NCBI RefSeq assembly: GCF_000153205.1
Contig: NZ_CH672427.1
Coordinates: 280,486-344,485, forward strand
From: Nitrococcus mobilis Nb-231
Lineage (GTDB): Bacteria > Pseudomonadota > Gammaproteobacteria > Nitrococcales > Nitrococcaceae
Length of the DNA: 64,000 nucleotides
Direction of reading: 5' to 3'
Position 1 is the first letter of the stretch, and every line of letters begins with the position of its first letter. This document shows, in pieces, positions 8,974 to 19,236 of the stretch. Both the position numbers and the translations under genes were made by a program. The notes under the pieces are model-generated. The model was given only the letters and a program-made list of their open reading frames with translations. It was not told the DNA's origin and did not search any database.

Positions 8974-9744
8974 ATGGCCAGGGTAACCATGCGGCAAATG
9001 CTCGAAGCCGGCGTGCATTTCGGGCATCAGACTCGTTACTGGGATCCGAAGATGGCTCCGTATATCTTCGGCCAGCGTAACAAAATACATATCGTCAACC
9101 TTGAGAAGACGTTGCCTCTGTACGATGAGGCCATGAACTACCTAGGTCGGCTTGCCGCCAACGGCGGGCGGATTTTATTTGTAGGGACTAAGCGTGCTGC
9201 CCGTGAAGCCCTCCGTGAAGAAGCCGTGCGCTGCGCAATGCCCTACGTCAATCACCGTTGGTTAGGCGGCATGTTGACCAATTTCCGCACGGTAAAGCGC
9301 TCCATTCGCCGCTACAAGGATCTTCAGCAGCAAGAGAAGGATGGTACCTTTAACAAGCTGAGCAAGCGCGAGGTGCTCTCGCTGCATCGAGAGATGGGTA
9401 AGCTCGAGCGTGCTTTCGGCGGTATCGTCGATATGGAGGCGTTGCCGGATGCGTTGTTCGTCATCGATACCGGTTTCGAGCGGATCGCTGTGCTAGAGGC
9501 ACGGAAGCTCAACATTCCGGTAGTGGCGGTGGTCGATACCAACAACTCGCCGCGGGCGATTGACTACGTCATACCCGGCAACGATGACGCGTTTCGTGCT
9601 GTTCGCCTCTATTTGAAAGGGGCCGCCGATGCGATCATCGATGCTAGGATGGTTGGTATTCGGCCGAGCGGTGACGATGAGTTCATCGAGATCGGGGCGG
9701 CGGGCGCCCAAGCAGCCCCCGAGGCTGAACAGCAGGCCGAATAA
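8974..9744 (+). CDS. rpsB: 30S ribosomal protein S2
   Basis: S2 binds late to the 30S subunit and helps position S1 and mRNA. The 256-residue product begins [20 protein letters not shown], the family signature, and contains [13 protein letters not shown] and [23 protein letters not shown] 8974 is preceded by GAGGAGA. The last 15 residues are a short acidic, Ala-rich tail. It is first in a translation gene run, 53 bp before tsf, the classic rpsB-tsf pair. A structured leader and strong promoter lie upstream. Confidence 0.98.
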   Translation: MARVTMRQMLEAGVHFGHQTRYWDPKMAPYIFGQRNKIHIVNLEKTLPLYDEAMNYLGRLAANGGRILFVGTKRAAREALREEAVRCAMPYVNHRWLGGMLTNFRTVKRSIRRYKDLQQQEKDGTFNKLSKREVLSLHREMGKLERAFGGIVDMEALPDALFVIDTGFERIAVLEARKLNIPVVAVVDTNNSPRAIDYVIPGNDDAFRAVRLYLKGAADAIIDARMVGIRPSGDDEFIEIGAAGAQAAPEAEQQAE

Positions 9745-9797
9745 GCCCCGGCTCCGGCAGGACATTCGATAATGCATCGGCAAGAGGTGAAATCCGC

Positions 9798-10685
9798 ATG
9801 GCGATTACCGCGCAAATGGTAAAGCAGCTCCGTGAGCACACCGGCGCTGGGATGATGGAGTGCAAAAAAGCGCTGCAAGAAGCCGACGGGAATACGAATG
9901 CTGCGATCGAGGTGCTGCGCAAGCGCGGGCTAGCACAGGCCGATCGCAAAGCCGGGCGCACTGCTGCTGAAGGCGCTATCGTCATCACGTTGAGTAACGA
10001 TCGTACGCAGGGCGCGATGGTCGAGGTCAATTGTGAGACGGATTTTGTCGCCGCCGACCCGCACTTCAAAGCCTTCACGCAGCGCGTTGCACTGCAAATT
10101 CTCGAACAGGCTCCCGCTGATCTCGCAACGCTGATGGGATTGGCGTTGGAGGGTGAGTCGGAAGATACAGTCGAATCGGTTCAGAAATCGCTCATTGCCA
10201 GGCTCGGAGAGAATATCCAGATCCGGCGTTTTGTTCGCTACCAGTCCGATACGGGATTGATCAGCTCTTATCTGCATGGCAGCCGTATCGGTGTTCTGCT
10301 CGAGATGGAGGGTGGTGATGCCAAGCTGGCACGTGATGTCTGTATGCATATTGCAGCCAGCCGTCCGCTGTGTCTCGACCAAGCCGCCGTTCCTGCTGAT
10401 GTTTTGGAGAAAGAACGGGAGATCCTGACCGCCCAGGCTCAGAGCAGCGGCAAGCCGGCACAGATCGTGGATAAAATGGTTGCCGGACGGCTCGACAAGT
10501 GGTTGGGGGAAATTACTTTACTAGGACAGCCTTTCGTTAAGGATTCGGAGCAGAGCGTCGGTGCGCTCCTTGACCGGGCCAATGCCCGGGTGCTGCGCTT
10601 CTCTCGCCATGAGGTCGGCGAGGGCATCGAGAAGAAGCAGACCAACTTCGCCGAGGAGGTCGAGGCTCAGGTCAAGGGTTCCTAA
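9798..10685 (+). CDS. tsf: Elongation factor Ts
   Basis: EF-Ts is the guanine nucleotide exchange factor for EF-Tu. The 295-residue protein begins [20 protein letters not shown], with the conserved [12 protein letters not shown] segment of the N-terminal UBA-like domain. It includes the NCETDFVA motif (about residue 77), which contacts the EF-Tu nucleotide site. Length and ending (FAEEVEAQ) match the family. Downstream, pyrH starts 46 bp away. Confidence 0.98.
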   Translation: MAITAQMVKQLREHTGAGMMECKKALQEADGNTNAAIEVLRKRGLAQADRKAGRTAAEGAIVITLSNDRTQGAMVEVNCETDFVAADPHFKAFTQRVALQILEQAPADLATLMGLALEGESEDTVESVQKSLIARLGENIQIRRFVRYQSDTGLISSYLHGSRIGVLLEMEGGDAKLARDVCMHIAASRPLCLDQAAVPADVLEKEREILTAQAQSSGKPAQIVDKMVAGRLDKWLGEITLLGQPFVKDSEQSVGALLDRANARVLRFSRHEVGEGIEKKQTNFAEEVEAQVKGS

Positions 10686-10731
10686 ATTTCGTGCGCGCGC
10701 CGGGTCCGCCCAGGGTAGGAGACTCCCGCCG

Positions 10732-11451
10732 ATGACCGACCCCAAGTATCGTCGAATACTGCTGAAGCTCAGCGGTGAGGCGCTGCTCGGAGAAGCGCCC
10801 TATGGAGTTGATCCCGGGGTTCTGAAACGGCTGGCCGCGGAGATTCACGAGCTCGTCGAGCGGGGCGTGCAGGTTGCGTTGGTTATTGGCGGCGGCAACA
10901 TTTTTCGTGGCGAGGGTTTGGCCGCCACGGGGATGGATCGAGTAACGGCCGATCAGATGGGTATGCTCGCGACGCTGTTGAATGCGCTCGCGTTACAGGA
11001 CGCTCTCGAGCAGGAAGCGGTTTTCACCCGCGTGATGTCCGCTATCAAAGTCAATCAGGTGTGTGAAAGCTATATCCGGCGGCGTGCGATCCGCCACTTG
11101 GAAAAGGGTCGAGTCGTGATATTCGCGGCGGGTATCGGTAACCCATTTTTTACCACTGACTCGGCAGCCAGCCTGCGCGCCATTGAGATCAACGCTGATA
11201 TCATGTTCAAGGCGACCAAGGTCGATGGCGTCTACAGCGCCGATCCGGTCAAGGAGCCTGGAGCACAGCGTTACCAGCGTTTGACCTACGATGAGGTGCT
11301 CCAGCGTAAGTTGGATGTGATGGACGCGACCGCCATCGTCCTTTGCCGTGATCAGAACATGCCCATCATGGTCTTTGACATCACTCGGCCGGGCGGTCTG
11401 CGCGATGTAGTCGAAGGCCGCGCTATTGGGACGTTTGTGGAGAGGGGGTGA
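10732..11451 (+). CDS. pyrH: Uridylate kinase
   Basis: PyrH phosphorylates UMP to UDP and is a hexameric amino acid kinase-fold enzyme, regulated allosterically by GTP and UTP. The 239-residue product from ATG 10732 (AGGAGACTCC upstream) begins with [14 protein letters not shown]. It contains GGGNIFRG (phosphate binding), [25 protein letters not shown] and [10 protein letters not shown]. The frame stays open upstream into tsf, but homologues begin at this ATG. Its stop overlaps an alternative GTG of frr, so expression is probably coupled. Confidence 0.98.
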   Translation: MTDPKYRRILLKLSGEALLGEAPYGVDPGVLKRLAAEIHELVERGVQVALVIGGGNIFRGEGLAATGMDRVTADQMGMLATLLNALALQDALEQEAVFTRVMSAIKVNQVCESYIRRRAIRHLEKGRVVIFAAGIGNPFFTTDSAASLRAIEINADIMFKATKVDGVYSADPVKEPGAQRYQRLTYDEVLQRKLDVMDATAIVLCRDQNMPIMVFDITRPGGLRDVVEGRAIGTFVERG

Positions 11452-11456
11452 CGCTC

Positions 11457-12014
11457 ATGACCGAGGACATCAACAAGGACGCCGCCGCACGGATGGGGAA
11501 GAGCATTGAAGCCCTGAACCATGAGTTTCATAAGATACGTACCGGAAGAGCCCATACGAGTTTGCTGGATCATATCACCGTGACCTATTACGGCGCGAAA
11601 ATGCCGCTCAACCAAGTGGCGTCGGTGACTGTTAGTGACCCACGAACACTGAGTGTCACCCCTTGGGAGAAGGGCATGATTCCGGTGGTGGAAAAAGCGA
11701 TTCTCGAATCGGATCTTGGGTTGACCCCAAACACGGCTGGCGGTGTCATACGTATCCCTCTGCCGCCGTTAACCGAAGAGCGTCGCCGTGAGTTGATTCG
11801 TGTCGTCAAGCATGAGACCGAGCAGGCCCGAATCGCAATCCGTAACGTTCGTCGCGATGCCAATAGCGCCCTCAAGGCTCGGCTCAAGGATAAGGAGATC
11901 ACGGAGGACGATGAAAAGCGTGCTGAGGATGATATTCAAAAACTCACTGATAAGCATATCAGCGAGGTGGACAGTCTGCTCGTCGCCAAAGAAAAGGAGC
12001 TGATGGAGGTTTGA
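11457..12014 (+). CDS. frr: Ribosome recycling factor
   Basis: RRF, with EF-G, splits the post-termination ribosome. From ATG 11457 the product is exactly 185 residues, the common length. An in-frame GTG at 11448 overlaps the pyrH stop but would add three residues. Characteristic segments are [42 protein letters not shown] and [11 protein letters not shown]. About 145 bp without recognisable genes separate it from uppS. Confidence 0.98.
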   Translation: MTEDINKDAAARMGKSIEALNHEFHKIRTGRAHTSLLDHITVTYYGAKMPLNQVASVTVSDPRTLSVTPWEKGMIPVVEKAILESDLGLTPNTAGGVIRIPLPPLTEERRRELIRVVKHETEQARIAIRNVRRDANSALKARLKDKEITEDDEKRAEDDIQKLTDKHISEVDSLLVAKEKELMEV

Positions 12015-12162
12015 GCCGTTACGCCAGGGGGCTGAAGCCCGGCCTGGATGATGAGGGAGGCTGCCATGATGCCTTCGAACGGCGCACTAACCGGGTTACG
12101 GCCTTAGGATACTCGAACGAGCCCCGTCGGATGGCCGGCAGCGGTGGAGTTCGGGAGCTGTG

Positions 12163-12933
12163 ATGAGCGACGAGCAAAGCGATTTTCAAGCACCTGACCT
12201 GGAGGGTGCCGTTCCCCGGCATGTTGCCATCGTCATGGATGGTAACGGTCGCTGGGCGCAGGCCCGCAGCCAATCCCGTCATCTCGGCCACCGCGCCGGT
12301 GCGCGGGCGGTACGCCAAGTCGTTGAGTCCTCGGCGCGGGCAGGAATCAAGGCGCTGACACTGTTCGTCTTTAGCAGCGAGAACTGGCGTCGGCCCGCCG
12401 GCGAGGTGGGAATGCTCATGGAACTCCTGATCCGAACCTTGGAAAAGGAGACTCCACAATTGCATAAAAACCGCGTACGGCTACGTTTGATCGGCGAGCG
12501 CGATCAGTTCTCACCGCGGTTACAGGCGAACATAATGGCCGCCGAGAATCTCACCGCCGCCAATACCGGGTTACAGCTCAATTTGGCCGCCAGCTACGGT
12601 GGGCGTTGGGACATCGCGAGGGCGGCTCGGCGGCTCGCAGAAGAGGTTGCCAACGGCGAGCGGGATCCAGCTTCAATCGATGAATGGGTCTTTGGCACCT
12701 ACGTTTGCCTAGCGGGACTGCCGGCGCCGGATCTTTTTATTCGCACCGGCGGTGAGCACCGGATCAGCAATTTCCTCCTCTGGCAGCTTGCCTATACTGA
12801 GCTCTATTTCACCGAGGTCTTGTGGCCCGATTTCGATGTCAGTGAATTCGAGGCGGCGCTGCGTTGGTTTGCACAACGGCAACGCCGCTTCGGCATGACC
12901 TCGGAGCAAGTGGAGCGTCAAGGTCGTGCTTAG
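12163..12933 (+). CDS. uppS: Undecaprenyl diphosphate synthase (cis-prenyltransferase)
   Basis: UppS condenses eight isopentenyl units onto farnesyl diphosphate in cis to make the C55 carrier used for peptidoglycan and O-antigen. The 256-residue protein shows HVAIVMDGNGRWAQ (catalytic Asp and phosphate binding), HRAGARAVR, LFVFSSENWRRP and the C-terminal DLFIRTGGEHRISNFLLWQ. ATG 12163 is chosen over an adjacent GTG. The stop overlaps the cdsA start, so the two are coupled. Confidence 0.97.
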   Translation: MSDEQSDFQAPDLEGAVPRHVAIVMDGNGRWAQARSQSRHLGHRAGARAVRQVVESSARAGIKALTLFVFSSENWRRPAGEVGMLMELLIRTLEKETPQLHKNRVRLRLIGERDQFSPRLQANIMAAENLTAANTGLQLNLAASYGGRWDIARAARRLAEEVANGERDPASIDEWVFGTYVCLAGLPAPDLFIRTGGEHRISNFLLWQLAYTELYFTEVLWPDFDVSEFEAALRWFAQRQRRFGMTSEQVERQGRA

Positions 12934-13759
12934 ATGGCGCGTACTAACGGCTTTGGTTCTCATTCCCGGGGTGCTTTGGCTCGTGTGGCTTGCCCCACCA
13001 GCGCTCCTGTCGGTCGCCTTCGCGGGTGTTGCCGTGCTCGGAGCCTGGGAATGGGCGCTTTTGATGAATCTTACCAGCCACGGCAGTCGGTTGGCTTATA
13101 CGTTCACTATCCTCATTATCGTGTTCGGGGGCTGGCTATGGCTTGGCTCCGGTGGCAGCGCAATGCCGGTGCTGGTCGTGGGTGCGTTATGGTGGCTGGT
13201 TGCCATAGCCTGGCTCGTCGCGTTCGTGCGCAATCCCGCTAAGCGGAGGCCGCCTCTGCTTGGCTTTGCGCTGATCGGTGCCGTGGTCCTGGTTGCGTTC
13301 TGGTTCGCCATTGTCGCCACTCACGACAAAGAGGCATTTGGTTCTTACTGGGTTACCATGTTGTTGTTCCTAGTCTGGGGCAGTGATACGGGTGGCTATT
13401 TTGCCGGCCGGACGTGGGGCCGGCGTAAGCTGGCTCCTCGGCTCAGCCCAGGCAAAACGTGGGAAGGTGTCATCGGCAGCATGATCTTGGGAGTGTTGCT
13501 CGGTGGTGTGTATTATGCCTGTGGGCGGGCACTCGGCTTCGCTCCTGCGGGCACAAGCCTGATAGCGTTGCTCGGCCTGGCACTGCTTACCATTGGTATC
13601 TCGATAGTCGGTGATTTGTTCGAGAGCATGTTGAAACGACAGCGTGGCATCAAGGACAGCGGCGGTTTGTTACCCGGCCATGGGGGGGTGTTGGATCGCA
13701 TCGATGGGCTGCTGGCGGCGGCGCCTATCCTAGCATTAGGCGTACGGGGGATTAGCTGA
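12926..13759 (+). CDS. cdsA: Phosphatidate cytidylyltransferase
   Basis: CdsA makes CDP-diacylglycerol from phosphatidate and CTP at the inner membrane, the entry to all phospholipids. The 277-residue protein is highly hydrophobic with about eight membrane segments. It ends with the CDS signature [20 protein letters not shown] followed by GVLDRIDG. The start is a GTG inside the end of uppS (8-bp overlap), supported by the N-terminal alignment [14 protein letters not shown]. dxr starts nine bases downstream. Confidence 0.97.
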   Translation: MLRWRVLTALVLIPGVLWLVWLAPPALLSVAFAGVAVLGAWEWALLMNLTSHGSRLAYTFTILIIVFGGWLWLGSGGSAMPVLVVGALWWLVAIAWLVAFVRNPAKRRPPLLGFALIGAVVLVAFWFAIVATHDKEAFGSYWVTMLLFLVWGSDTGGYFAGRTWGRRKLAPRLSPGKTWEGVIGSMILGVLLGGVYYACGRALGFAPAGTSLIALLGLALLTIGISIVGDLFESMLKRQRGIKDSGGLLPGHGGVLDRIDGLLAAAPILALGVRGIS

Positions 13760-13767
13760 GTGAGCGC

Positions 13768-14961
13768 ATGCAACGCATAACGATACTTGGGGCGAGCGGT
13801 TCCATCGGCGTCAATACGTTGGATGTCATTGCTCGTCACCCGCAGCATTTCGAGATCTTTGCGCTGGCGGCCAATCGGGCGGTCGATCGTTTGTTTGAGC
13901 AATGCCAGCGATTTCAGCCGCGATACGCGGTGTTGGCCGACGAGCAGGCCGCGGCTACACTGCGCGCGCGGTTGAGCGAGCGGTCTGGCTGCTCGACCCA
14001 AGTGCTGGGCGGGACCGAAGCATTGATCGATGTGGCCGGTGCGAGCGAGGTGGATTGCGTTGTCGCAGGTATTGTCGGCAGTGCCGGGTTGTTGCCAACA
14101 TTGGCCGCCGCTCGCGGCGGCAAGCGGATCTTGCTAGCGAACAAGGAAGCGTTAGTCATGGCTGGCGCGCTATTCTTGACCGAAGCCAAGCGCAACGGTG
14201 CGACGTTGGTTCCCGTCGACAGCGAACATAATGCCGTTTATCAATGTCTGCCGCCGGAGTTTGGCCAGCGCCCCCTGTTAGAACTTGGTGTGCGGCGTAT
14301 TCTGCTGACCGCCTCCGGCGGGCCCTTTCGTTGTCGGCCGCTGGCGGAACTGCAGTGGGTGACTCCGGCGGAGGCTTGTGCCCACCCCAATTGGGTGATG
14401 GGTCGGAAGATTTCGGTGGATTCCGCCACCTTGATGAATAAGGGCTTGGAGCTGATCGAAGCCTGTTTGCTGTTTGATGTGGGGCCGGATTGCGTGGAAG
14501 CGGTCATTCATCCGCAGAGCATTGTGCATTCGCTGGTGGAGTACGTGGACGGTTCGGTGCTGGCCCAGTTGGGCAATCCTGATATGCGCACGCCGCTGGC
14601 GCATGCATTGGCGACACCGGGGCGCCTGGCTTCAGGCACTCGACCACTGGACTTGTTGAATGTGGGCCGGCTTGAGTTCGAAGCTCCCGATCATCGACGT
14701 TTTCCTTGCCTAGGTTTGGCCTATCAGGCGATGCAAGCCGGCGAGTCGACCCCGGCGATTCTCAACGCCGCCAATGAGGTAGCCGTTGGGGCTTTCTTGC
14801 AGGAGCGCATCCAGTTCACCGCTATTCCTGCGGTGATCGAATCCACCCTCGAGTCGGTTACGGCCGAGGTCATCGAAGACTTGGACCAACTGCTGGCCAT
14901 GGACCGCTGCAGCCGACGCGCAGCGCAGCATGCCGTAGAGGCGTGGGCTGGGAGGCGTTAA
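13768..14961 (+). CDS. dxr: 1-deoxy-D-xylulose 5-phosphate reductoisomerase
   Basis: Dxr (IspC) converts DXP to 2-C-methylerythritol 4-phosphate with NADPH, the committed step of the MEP isoprenoid pathway; ispD and ispF further along the window continue it. The 397-residue product has the nucleotide-binding start [42 protein letters not shown] (metal Asp and Glu), TASGGPFR and [19 protein letters not shown]. Its stop overlaps the rseP start as TAATG. Confidence 0.98.
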   Translation: MQRITILGASGSIGVNTLDVIARHPQHFEIFALAANRAVDRLFEQCQRFQPRYAVLADEQAAATLRARLSERSGCSTQVLGGTEALIDVAGASEVDCVVAGIVGSAGLLPTLAAARGGKRILLANKEALVMAGALFLTEAKRNGATLVPVDSEHNAVYQCLPPEFGQRPLLELGVRRILLTASGGPFRCRPLAELQWVTPAEACAHPNWVMGRKISVDSATLMNKGLELIEACLLFDVGPDCVEAVIHPQSIVHSLVEYVDGSVLAQLGNPDMRTPLAHALATPGRLASGTRPLDLLNVGRLEFEAPDHRRFPCLGLAYQAMQAGESTPAILNAANEVAVGAFLQERIQFTAIPAVIESTLESVTAEVIEDLDQLLAMDRCSRRAAQHAVEAWAGRR

Positions 14962-16328
14962 TGGGGATTCTCATCGACGTACTGGCCTTCGTAGTAGCCA
15001 TAGGTGTGTTGGTCATCGTCCACGAATTCGGCCACTTTTGGGTCGCACGTCGCATGGGCATTAAGGTATTGCGCTTTTCGGTCGGATTCGGCCGGCCGAT
15101 CTGGTCGCGCATAGGCCGTGATGGGACCGAATATGCCGTTGCCGGTATCCCGTTGGGCGGTTATGTGAAAATGCTCGACGAGCGCGAGGCAGAAGTAGCG
15201 GAAGAACAGCGGGCGCATGCTTTCAACCGCAAGCCAATTTGGGCCCGCAACCTCGTGGTCGTGGCTGGACCACTGTTTAATTTCCTGTTCGCTATTTTGG
15301 CTTATTGGGCGATCTTCGTGATTGGCAGCACTGAGCTGCGCCCAGTCATCGGCAAGGTTGTCGAGGGCACGCCGGCGGCGTCGGCGGGCTTCCAGCGCGG
15401 CGATGAGGTGCGGGCGATCGCCGACGAGGCGACACCGAGTTGGACCGATGTGCTCATGGAGCTGCTGGATAAGGGCGCCGGCTCCGGGCAGCTGGCCGTG
15501 CAAGTCGAAACCGAGCAGGGCGTCGAAGCCACGCGTTACCTCGATTTGGGGGAAATCGGTCCGCTTGGCAAAAATCCCGACGTGCTCGGCGCCTTGGGTT
15601 TTCGTCCCTGGTTACCCCGAGTTGAGCCCAAAGTCAGTCAAGTCTTGCCGGATAGCGCCGCTGCTGCTGCGGGCATCGAGCCGGGTATGACGATCGTGCG
15701 CGCCGATGGTCAGCCTATTGATATTTGGCAGGATCTCGTCCGCTATGTCCAGGCTCGGCCCGGAGAGCAAACGACCTTCACCATCGAACAGCATGGCCAA
15801 CAGCGCCAGGTTGTTGTCACGCTCGGGAGCCGCAGGGCGGAAAACGGTACACGGGTGGGTGTTCTCGGTGTCATGCCAGTCGTCCCACAGCAAGACATCG
15901 AGAGCTTGCACCATACCGTTCAGTATGGGCCGATCGAGGCGATCGGCCGTGCCCTGAACCAGACTTGGGATGCCTCCGCGCTAACTGTGAAAATGCTCTG
16001 GCGCATGGTGTCGGGCGAGGCTTCCATGAAGAATCTGAGCGGGCCGATCAACATCGCCCAATATGCGGGTGTGTCCGCGAGCCTCGGCGTGACTCCATTT
16101 TTGAAATTCCTCGCCATCGTCAGCATCAGTTTGGGCGTGATCAATCTGCTACCGGTGCCGGTGCTTGATGGCGGGCACTTGCTCTATAACAGCATAGAGT
16201 GGGTGAAAGGGCGTCCACTATCCGATCGGGCACAAGGGATTGGTCAGCAGATCGGTATCGTTTTGCTGGTCTTCCTCATGGTGTTTGCCTTCTACAATGA
16301 CTTGGCACGCCTTTTTGGACCCCAATAG
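14961..16328 (+). CDS. rseP: Site-2 intramembrane zinc protease RseP
   Basis: RseP cleaves the anti-sigma factor RseA within the inner membrane after DegS, releasing sigma-E, and also clears signal peptides. ATG 14961 follows GGAGG and overlaps the dxr stop. The 455-residue protein begins with a membrane helix holding the zinc motif HEFGH (residues 21-25). Two PDZ domains (about 105-290) follow, and the C-terminal membrane part has NLLPVPVLDGGHL with the third zinc ligand Asp. It precedes bamA, the usual arrangement linking envelope stress and outer-membrane assembly. Confidence 0.97.
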   Translation: MGILIDVLAFVVAIGVLVIVHEFGHFWVARRMGIKVLRFSVGFGRPIWSRIGRDGTEYAVAGIPLGGYVKMLDEREAEVAEEQRAHAFNRKPIWARNLVVVAGPLFNFLFAILAYWAIFVIGSTELRPVIGKVVEGTPAASAGFQRGDEVRAIADEATPSWTDVLMELLDKGAGSGQLAVQVETEQGVEATRYLDLGEIGPLGKNPDVLGALGFRPWLPRVEPKVSQVLPDSAAAAAGIEPGMTIVRADGQPIDIWQDLVRYVQARPGEQTTFTIEQHGQQRQVVVTLGSRRAENGTRVGVLGVMPVVPQQDIESLHHTVQYGPIEAIGRALNQTWDASALTVKMLWRMVSGEASMKNLSGPINIAQYAGVSASLGVTPFLKFLAIVSISLGVINLLPVPVLDGGHLLYNSIEWVKGRPLSDRAQGIGQQIGIVLLVFLMVFAFYNDLARLFGPQ

Positions 16329-16349
16329 TAACAAACAACGCGAGGGGCA

Positions 16350-18626
16350 ATGCAAAGAACGCTACTGGCGGTGGCTCTGCTCGTGCAGATCCACATCGCT
16401 GCCGCCGGAGAAGCATTCAAAGTTTCGGACATTCGCATTGAAGGATTGCAGCGGATCTCCGCCGGTACCGTTTTCAACTATTTGCCGATCCAGGTCGGTG
16501 ATCGCATCGATGTCAAGAAGATAGCCGAGTCCATACGAGTCCTCTACCGCACGGGTTTTTTCCAGGATGTGACGTTGGAGCGGGCTGGCAACGCGCTGAT
16601 CGTCATTGTAGTGGAGCGCCCGGCGATTGCGCGGATCGAGCTACACGGCAATGATGAAATCGGTAGCGATAAACTGCTCGAGGCCCTAAAAGGAGTAGGA
16701 CTCGCCGAGGGGCGGGTATTCAACCGCTCTCTGCTTGCCACCGTAGAGCGGGAGTTGCAGCGTCAATATTTCGCGCTCGGTTATTACGACGTGCAGATCG
16801 AAAGCACGGTATCACCTCTGCCACGCAATCGGGTTAGCATTCGGCTCGACATTCGCGAGGGAGAGACTGCCTCGGTTCAGCAGATCCAATTCGTTGGCAA
16901 CAAGCGCTTCAGCGACAGCGATTTGCGCGATCAGTTCGAGCTGGGACCACGTGCTTGGTGGGCGTTTTTTTCCGACTCGGATAAGTATTCGCGGCAGAAG
17001 CTGGCTGGAGATTTGGAGCAGTTGCGTTCGTTCTATCAGAACCAGGGATTCATTAACTTTTCGATCACTTCGACCCAAGTCTCCATTACCCCGGATCGGC
17101 GACGCATTTATATCACGGTAAATCTTGCGGAGGGCAAGCAATATCATGTGCGCAACATCAAGCTGGCGGGAAAGCTCATCGTTCCGGAGCAGGAGTTGCG
17201 CGCCCTGCTTAAAGTGAAGGCGAACGAGCTCTATTCACAGCTCGCGGTAACCAAGAGCAGCGATGCGCTCCGTAAGAAATACGGTGAACTCGGCTATGCG
17301 TTCGCCAATGTCAATGCGGTGCCGAACGTTACAGAGCAGGCGAAGACGGTGGATCTCACTTTCTTCGTCGACCCAGCCGAGCGGGTCTATGTGCGACACA
17401 TCAACATCTCGGGCAACGCACGTACCAGCGATGAGGTGATCCGCCAGGAAATGCAGCAAATAGAAGGCGGTTGGTTGTCCACAGAGAAGGTCAAGCAATC
17501 ACGCCAACGTCTCAATCGGCTGGGCTTTTTCAAAGAAGTGAACATCGAGACACCGCGTGTGCCGGGCGCGAGCGACCAGGTGGATGTAAATGTCGATGTC
17601 GAAGAGCGCCAAACGGGTACTCTGCGGGCTGGCATCGGTTTTGGTACCGGCAGTGGGTTACTGTTGAACCTTGGCGTGCAGCAGGATAATTTTCTGGGTA
17701 CGGGTGATCGAGTGAGTTTTACTATCAATAATAATCGGATCAATACAATCTATCAGCTCAGTTACCTCGATCGCTTCTATACACTAAGTGGCATCAATCG
17801 GCGCATCGGGGCTGCCTATCGCGATACCGACGCTCGCCGGGCCAACTTGGCGAGGTACGGCCTCAAATCAGCCACCGGCAGTTACGGCTACCAGATCCCC
17901 TTTAGCAATGAGGATTCCGTTGACGCCGGTCTCGAATATGAAGACCTAGCACTGAATCTCAGTGATGATCCAACGCAGATTCAGCAAGAGTTCATAGAGA
18001 GTAACGGCAAGCGCAACCGGGCGTTCAACGTGGCGCTCGGCTGGTTACACGATTCCCGCAATCGAGCGATTTTCCCGGATAGCGGTTGGCGGCACCATAT
18101 CACCGGGCAGGTGGCGGTCCCCGGCAGCGAGTTGGAGTACTACCGACTCAACTCCGACCAGCAGTATTTCAAGGGTATCACGAAGGCGCTGACGCTGGTG
18201 CTGAGTAATACCGTGAGCTATGGGGACGGTTATGGTGATACCAACACGTTGCCGTTTTTTAAGAATTTTTTCGCCGGCGGTATTTCCACGGTGCGCGGCT
18301 TCAATATCAACGCGCTTGGCCCGCGCGATGAGAACAACGACCCAACGGGTGGAAATTTCCGGCTGCTCGGTAGCGCAGGGCTGCGCTTCCCGACCCCCTT
18401 CGTAGATCCCAACGCGGCCCAACTTACCGCCTTCGTCGATTTCGGCCAAGTCTATGATACGTTCCGGGGCGGGATTGATTTGGGCGAGTTGCGCTATTCG
18501 GCGGGCTTGGCGGCAACTTGGTTCTCCCCTTTGGGTCCGTTGACAATAAGTGTGGCGCAACCGTTAAATGCGAGCTCCAATGAAGATACCCAATTCTTCC
18601 AATTCTCGGTTGGCTCATTTTTTTGA
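16350..18626 (+). CDS. bamA: Outer membrane protein assembly factor BamA
   Basis: BamA is the central barrel of the BAM complex that folds beta-barrel proteins into the outer membrane. The 758-residue precursor has a signal peptide ending near AAAG (about residue 20), five POTRA repeats (about 22-420), and a 16-stranded barrel. Lid-loop motif VRGFNINALGPRD appears near residue 650, and the last residue is Phe (QFSVGSFF), the beta-signal. A GAGGGG ribosome binding site precedes ATG 16350. It sits between rseP and skp, as in many gammaproteobacteria. Confidence 0.98.
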   Translation: MQRTLLAVALLVQIHIAAAGEAFKVSDIRIEGLQRISAGTVFNYLPIQVGDRIDVKKIAESIRVLYRTGFFQDVTLERAGNALIVIVVERPAIARIELHGNDEIGSDKLLEALKGVGLAEGRVFNRSLLATVERELQRQYFALGYYDVQIESTVSPLPRNRVSIRLDIREGETASVQQIQFVGNKRFSDSDLRDQFELGPRAWWAFFSDSDKYSRQKLAGDLEQLRSFYQNQGFINFSITSTQVSITPDRRRIYITVNLAEGKQYHVRNIKLAGKLIVPEQELRALLKVKANELYSQLAVTKSSDALRKKYGELGYAFANVNAVPNVTEQAKTVDLTFFVDPAERVYVRHINISGNARTSDEVIRQEMQQIEGGWLSTEKVKQSRQRLNRLGFFKEVNIETPRVPGASDQVDVNVDVEERQTGTLRAGIGFGTGSGLLLNLGVQQDNFLGTGDRVSFTINNNRINTIYQLSYLDRFYTLSGINRRIGAAYRDTDARRANLARYGLKSATGSYGYQIPFSNEDSVDAGLEYEDLALNLSDDPTQIQQEFIESNGKRNRAFNVALGWLHDSRNRAIFPDSGWRHHITGQVAVPGSELEYYRLNSDQQYFKGITKALTLVLSNTVSYGDGYGDTNTLPFFKNFFAGGISTVRGFNINALGPRDENNDPTGGNFRLLGSAGLRFPTPFVDPNAAQLTAFVDFGQVYDTFRGGIDLGELRYSAGLAATWFSPLGPLTISVAQPLNASSNEDTQFFQFSVGSFF

Positions 18627-18655
18627 GTACAAACAGGATCGACGACTAAAGCTTT

Positions 18656-19186
18656 ATGAATATTCGAAACTTACCGACAACGCTTGGTACCATCGTCCTA
18701 CTGGTAGGGTTGGCGGGAGCCGTTGGGGCGGCCGAGCTCAAGATCGGCTTTGTTAATCCGGCGCGCGTATCCTCGCAGGCGCCGCAGGCAGAAGCGGCTC
18801 GGAAAAAGCTGGAGAAAGAGTTTGCCCCTCGGGATAAGGAAATCGTCGCTATGCAGAAGGATTTGAGCAGGCTCGAGACGAGGATGCAGCGCGATGGGGC
18901 CGTGATGAGCGATGAGAAAAAGTTGGGTCTGCAGCGCGAGATCATCGCGCGCCGGCGCGACGTTCAGCGCACCCAAGAGGCGTTCCGGGAAGATTTCAAC
19001 ATGCGGCGCAATGAGGAACTCGCCAATCTTCAGCGGCGGATTCTAAAGACTGTAGGTGGTTTTGCCAAAGAGCAGGGTTTTGATCTTATCGTCACCGACG
19101 GCGTCATCTATGCCAGTCGCGAGGTCGATATTACGGATCGCATAATAGAACGCCTGCGCCAGGATTATCGCTCGGGTAGAAATTGA
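18656..19186 (+). CDS. skp: Periplasmic chaperone Skp (OmpH family)
   Basis: Skp is a trimeric jellyfish-shaped chaperone that carries unfolded outer membrane proteins across the periplasm to BamA. The 176-residue protein has a signal peptide (hydrophobic TIVLLVGLAGAVGA, cleavage near residue 25). Next comes the body strand LKIGFVNPARVSSQAP, then a long charged coiled coil (about 45-125) forming the tentacles, then the returning strand FDLIVTDGVIYAS. Only a weak ribosome binding site is visible. Placement between bamA and lpxD is standard. Confidence 0.95.
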   Translation: MNIRNLPTTLGTIVLLVGLAGAVGAAELKIGFVNPARVSSQAPQAEAARKKLEKEFAPRDKEIVAMQKDLSRLETRMQRDGAVMSDEKKLGLQREIIARRRDVQRTQEAFREDFNMRRNEELANLQRRILKTVGGFAKEQGFDLIVTDGVIYASREVDITDRIIERLRQDYRSGRN

Positions 19187-19236
19187 TGGCCCCGCCAGCC
19201 GTAGCTGCCAGGTCCCACTAGGAGAGCGTAGGCACC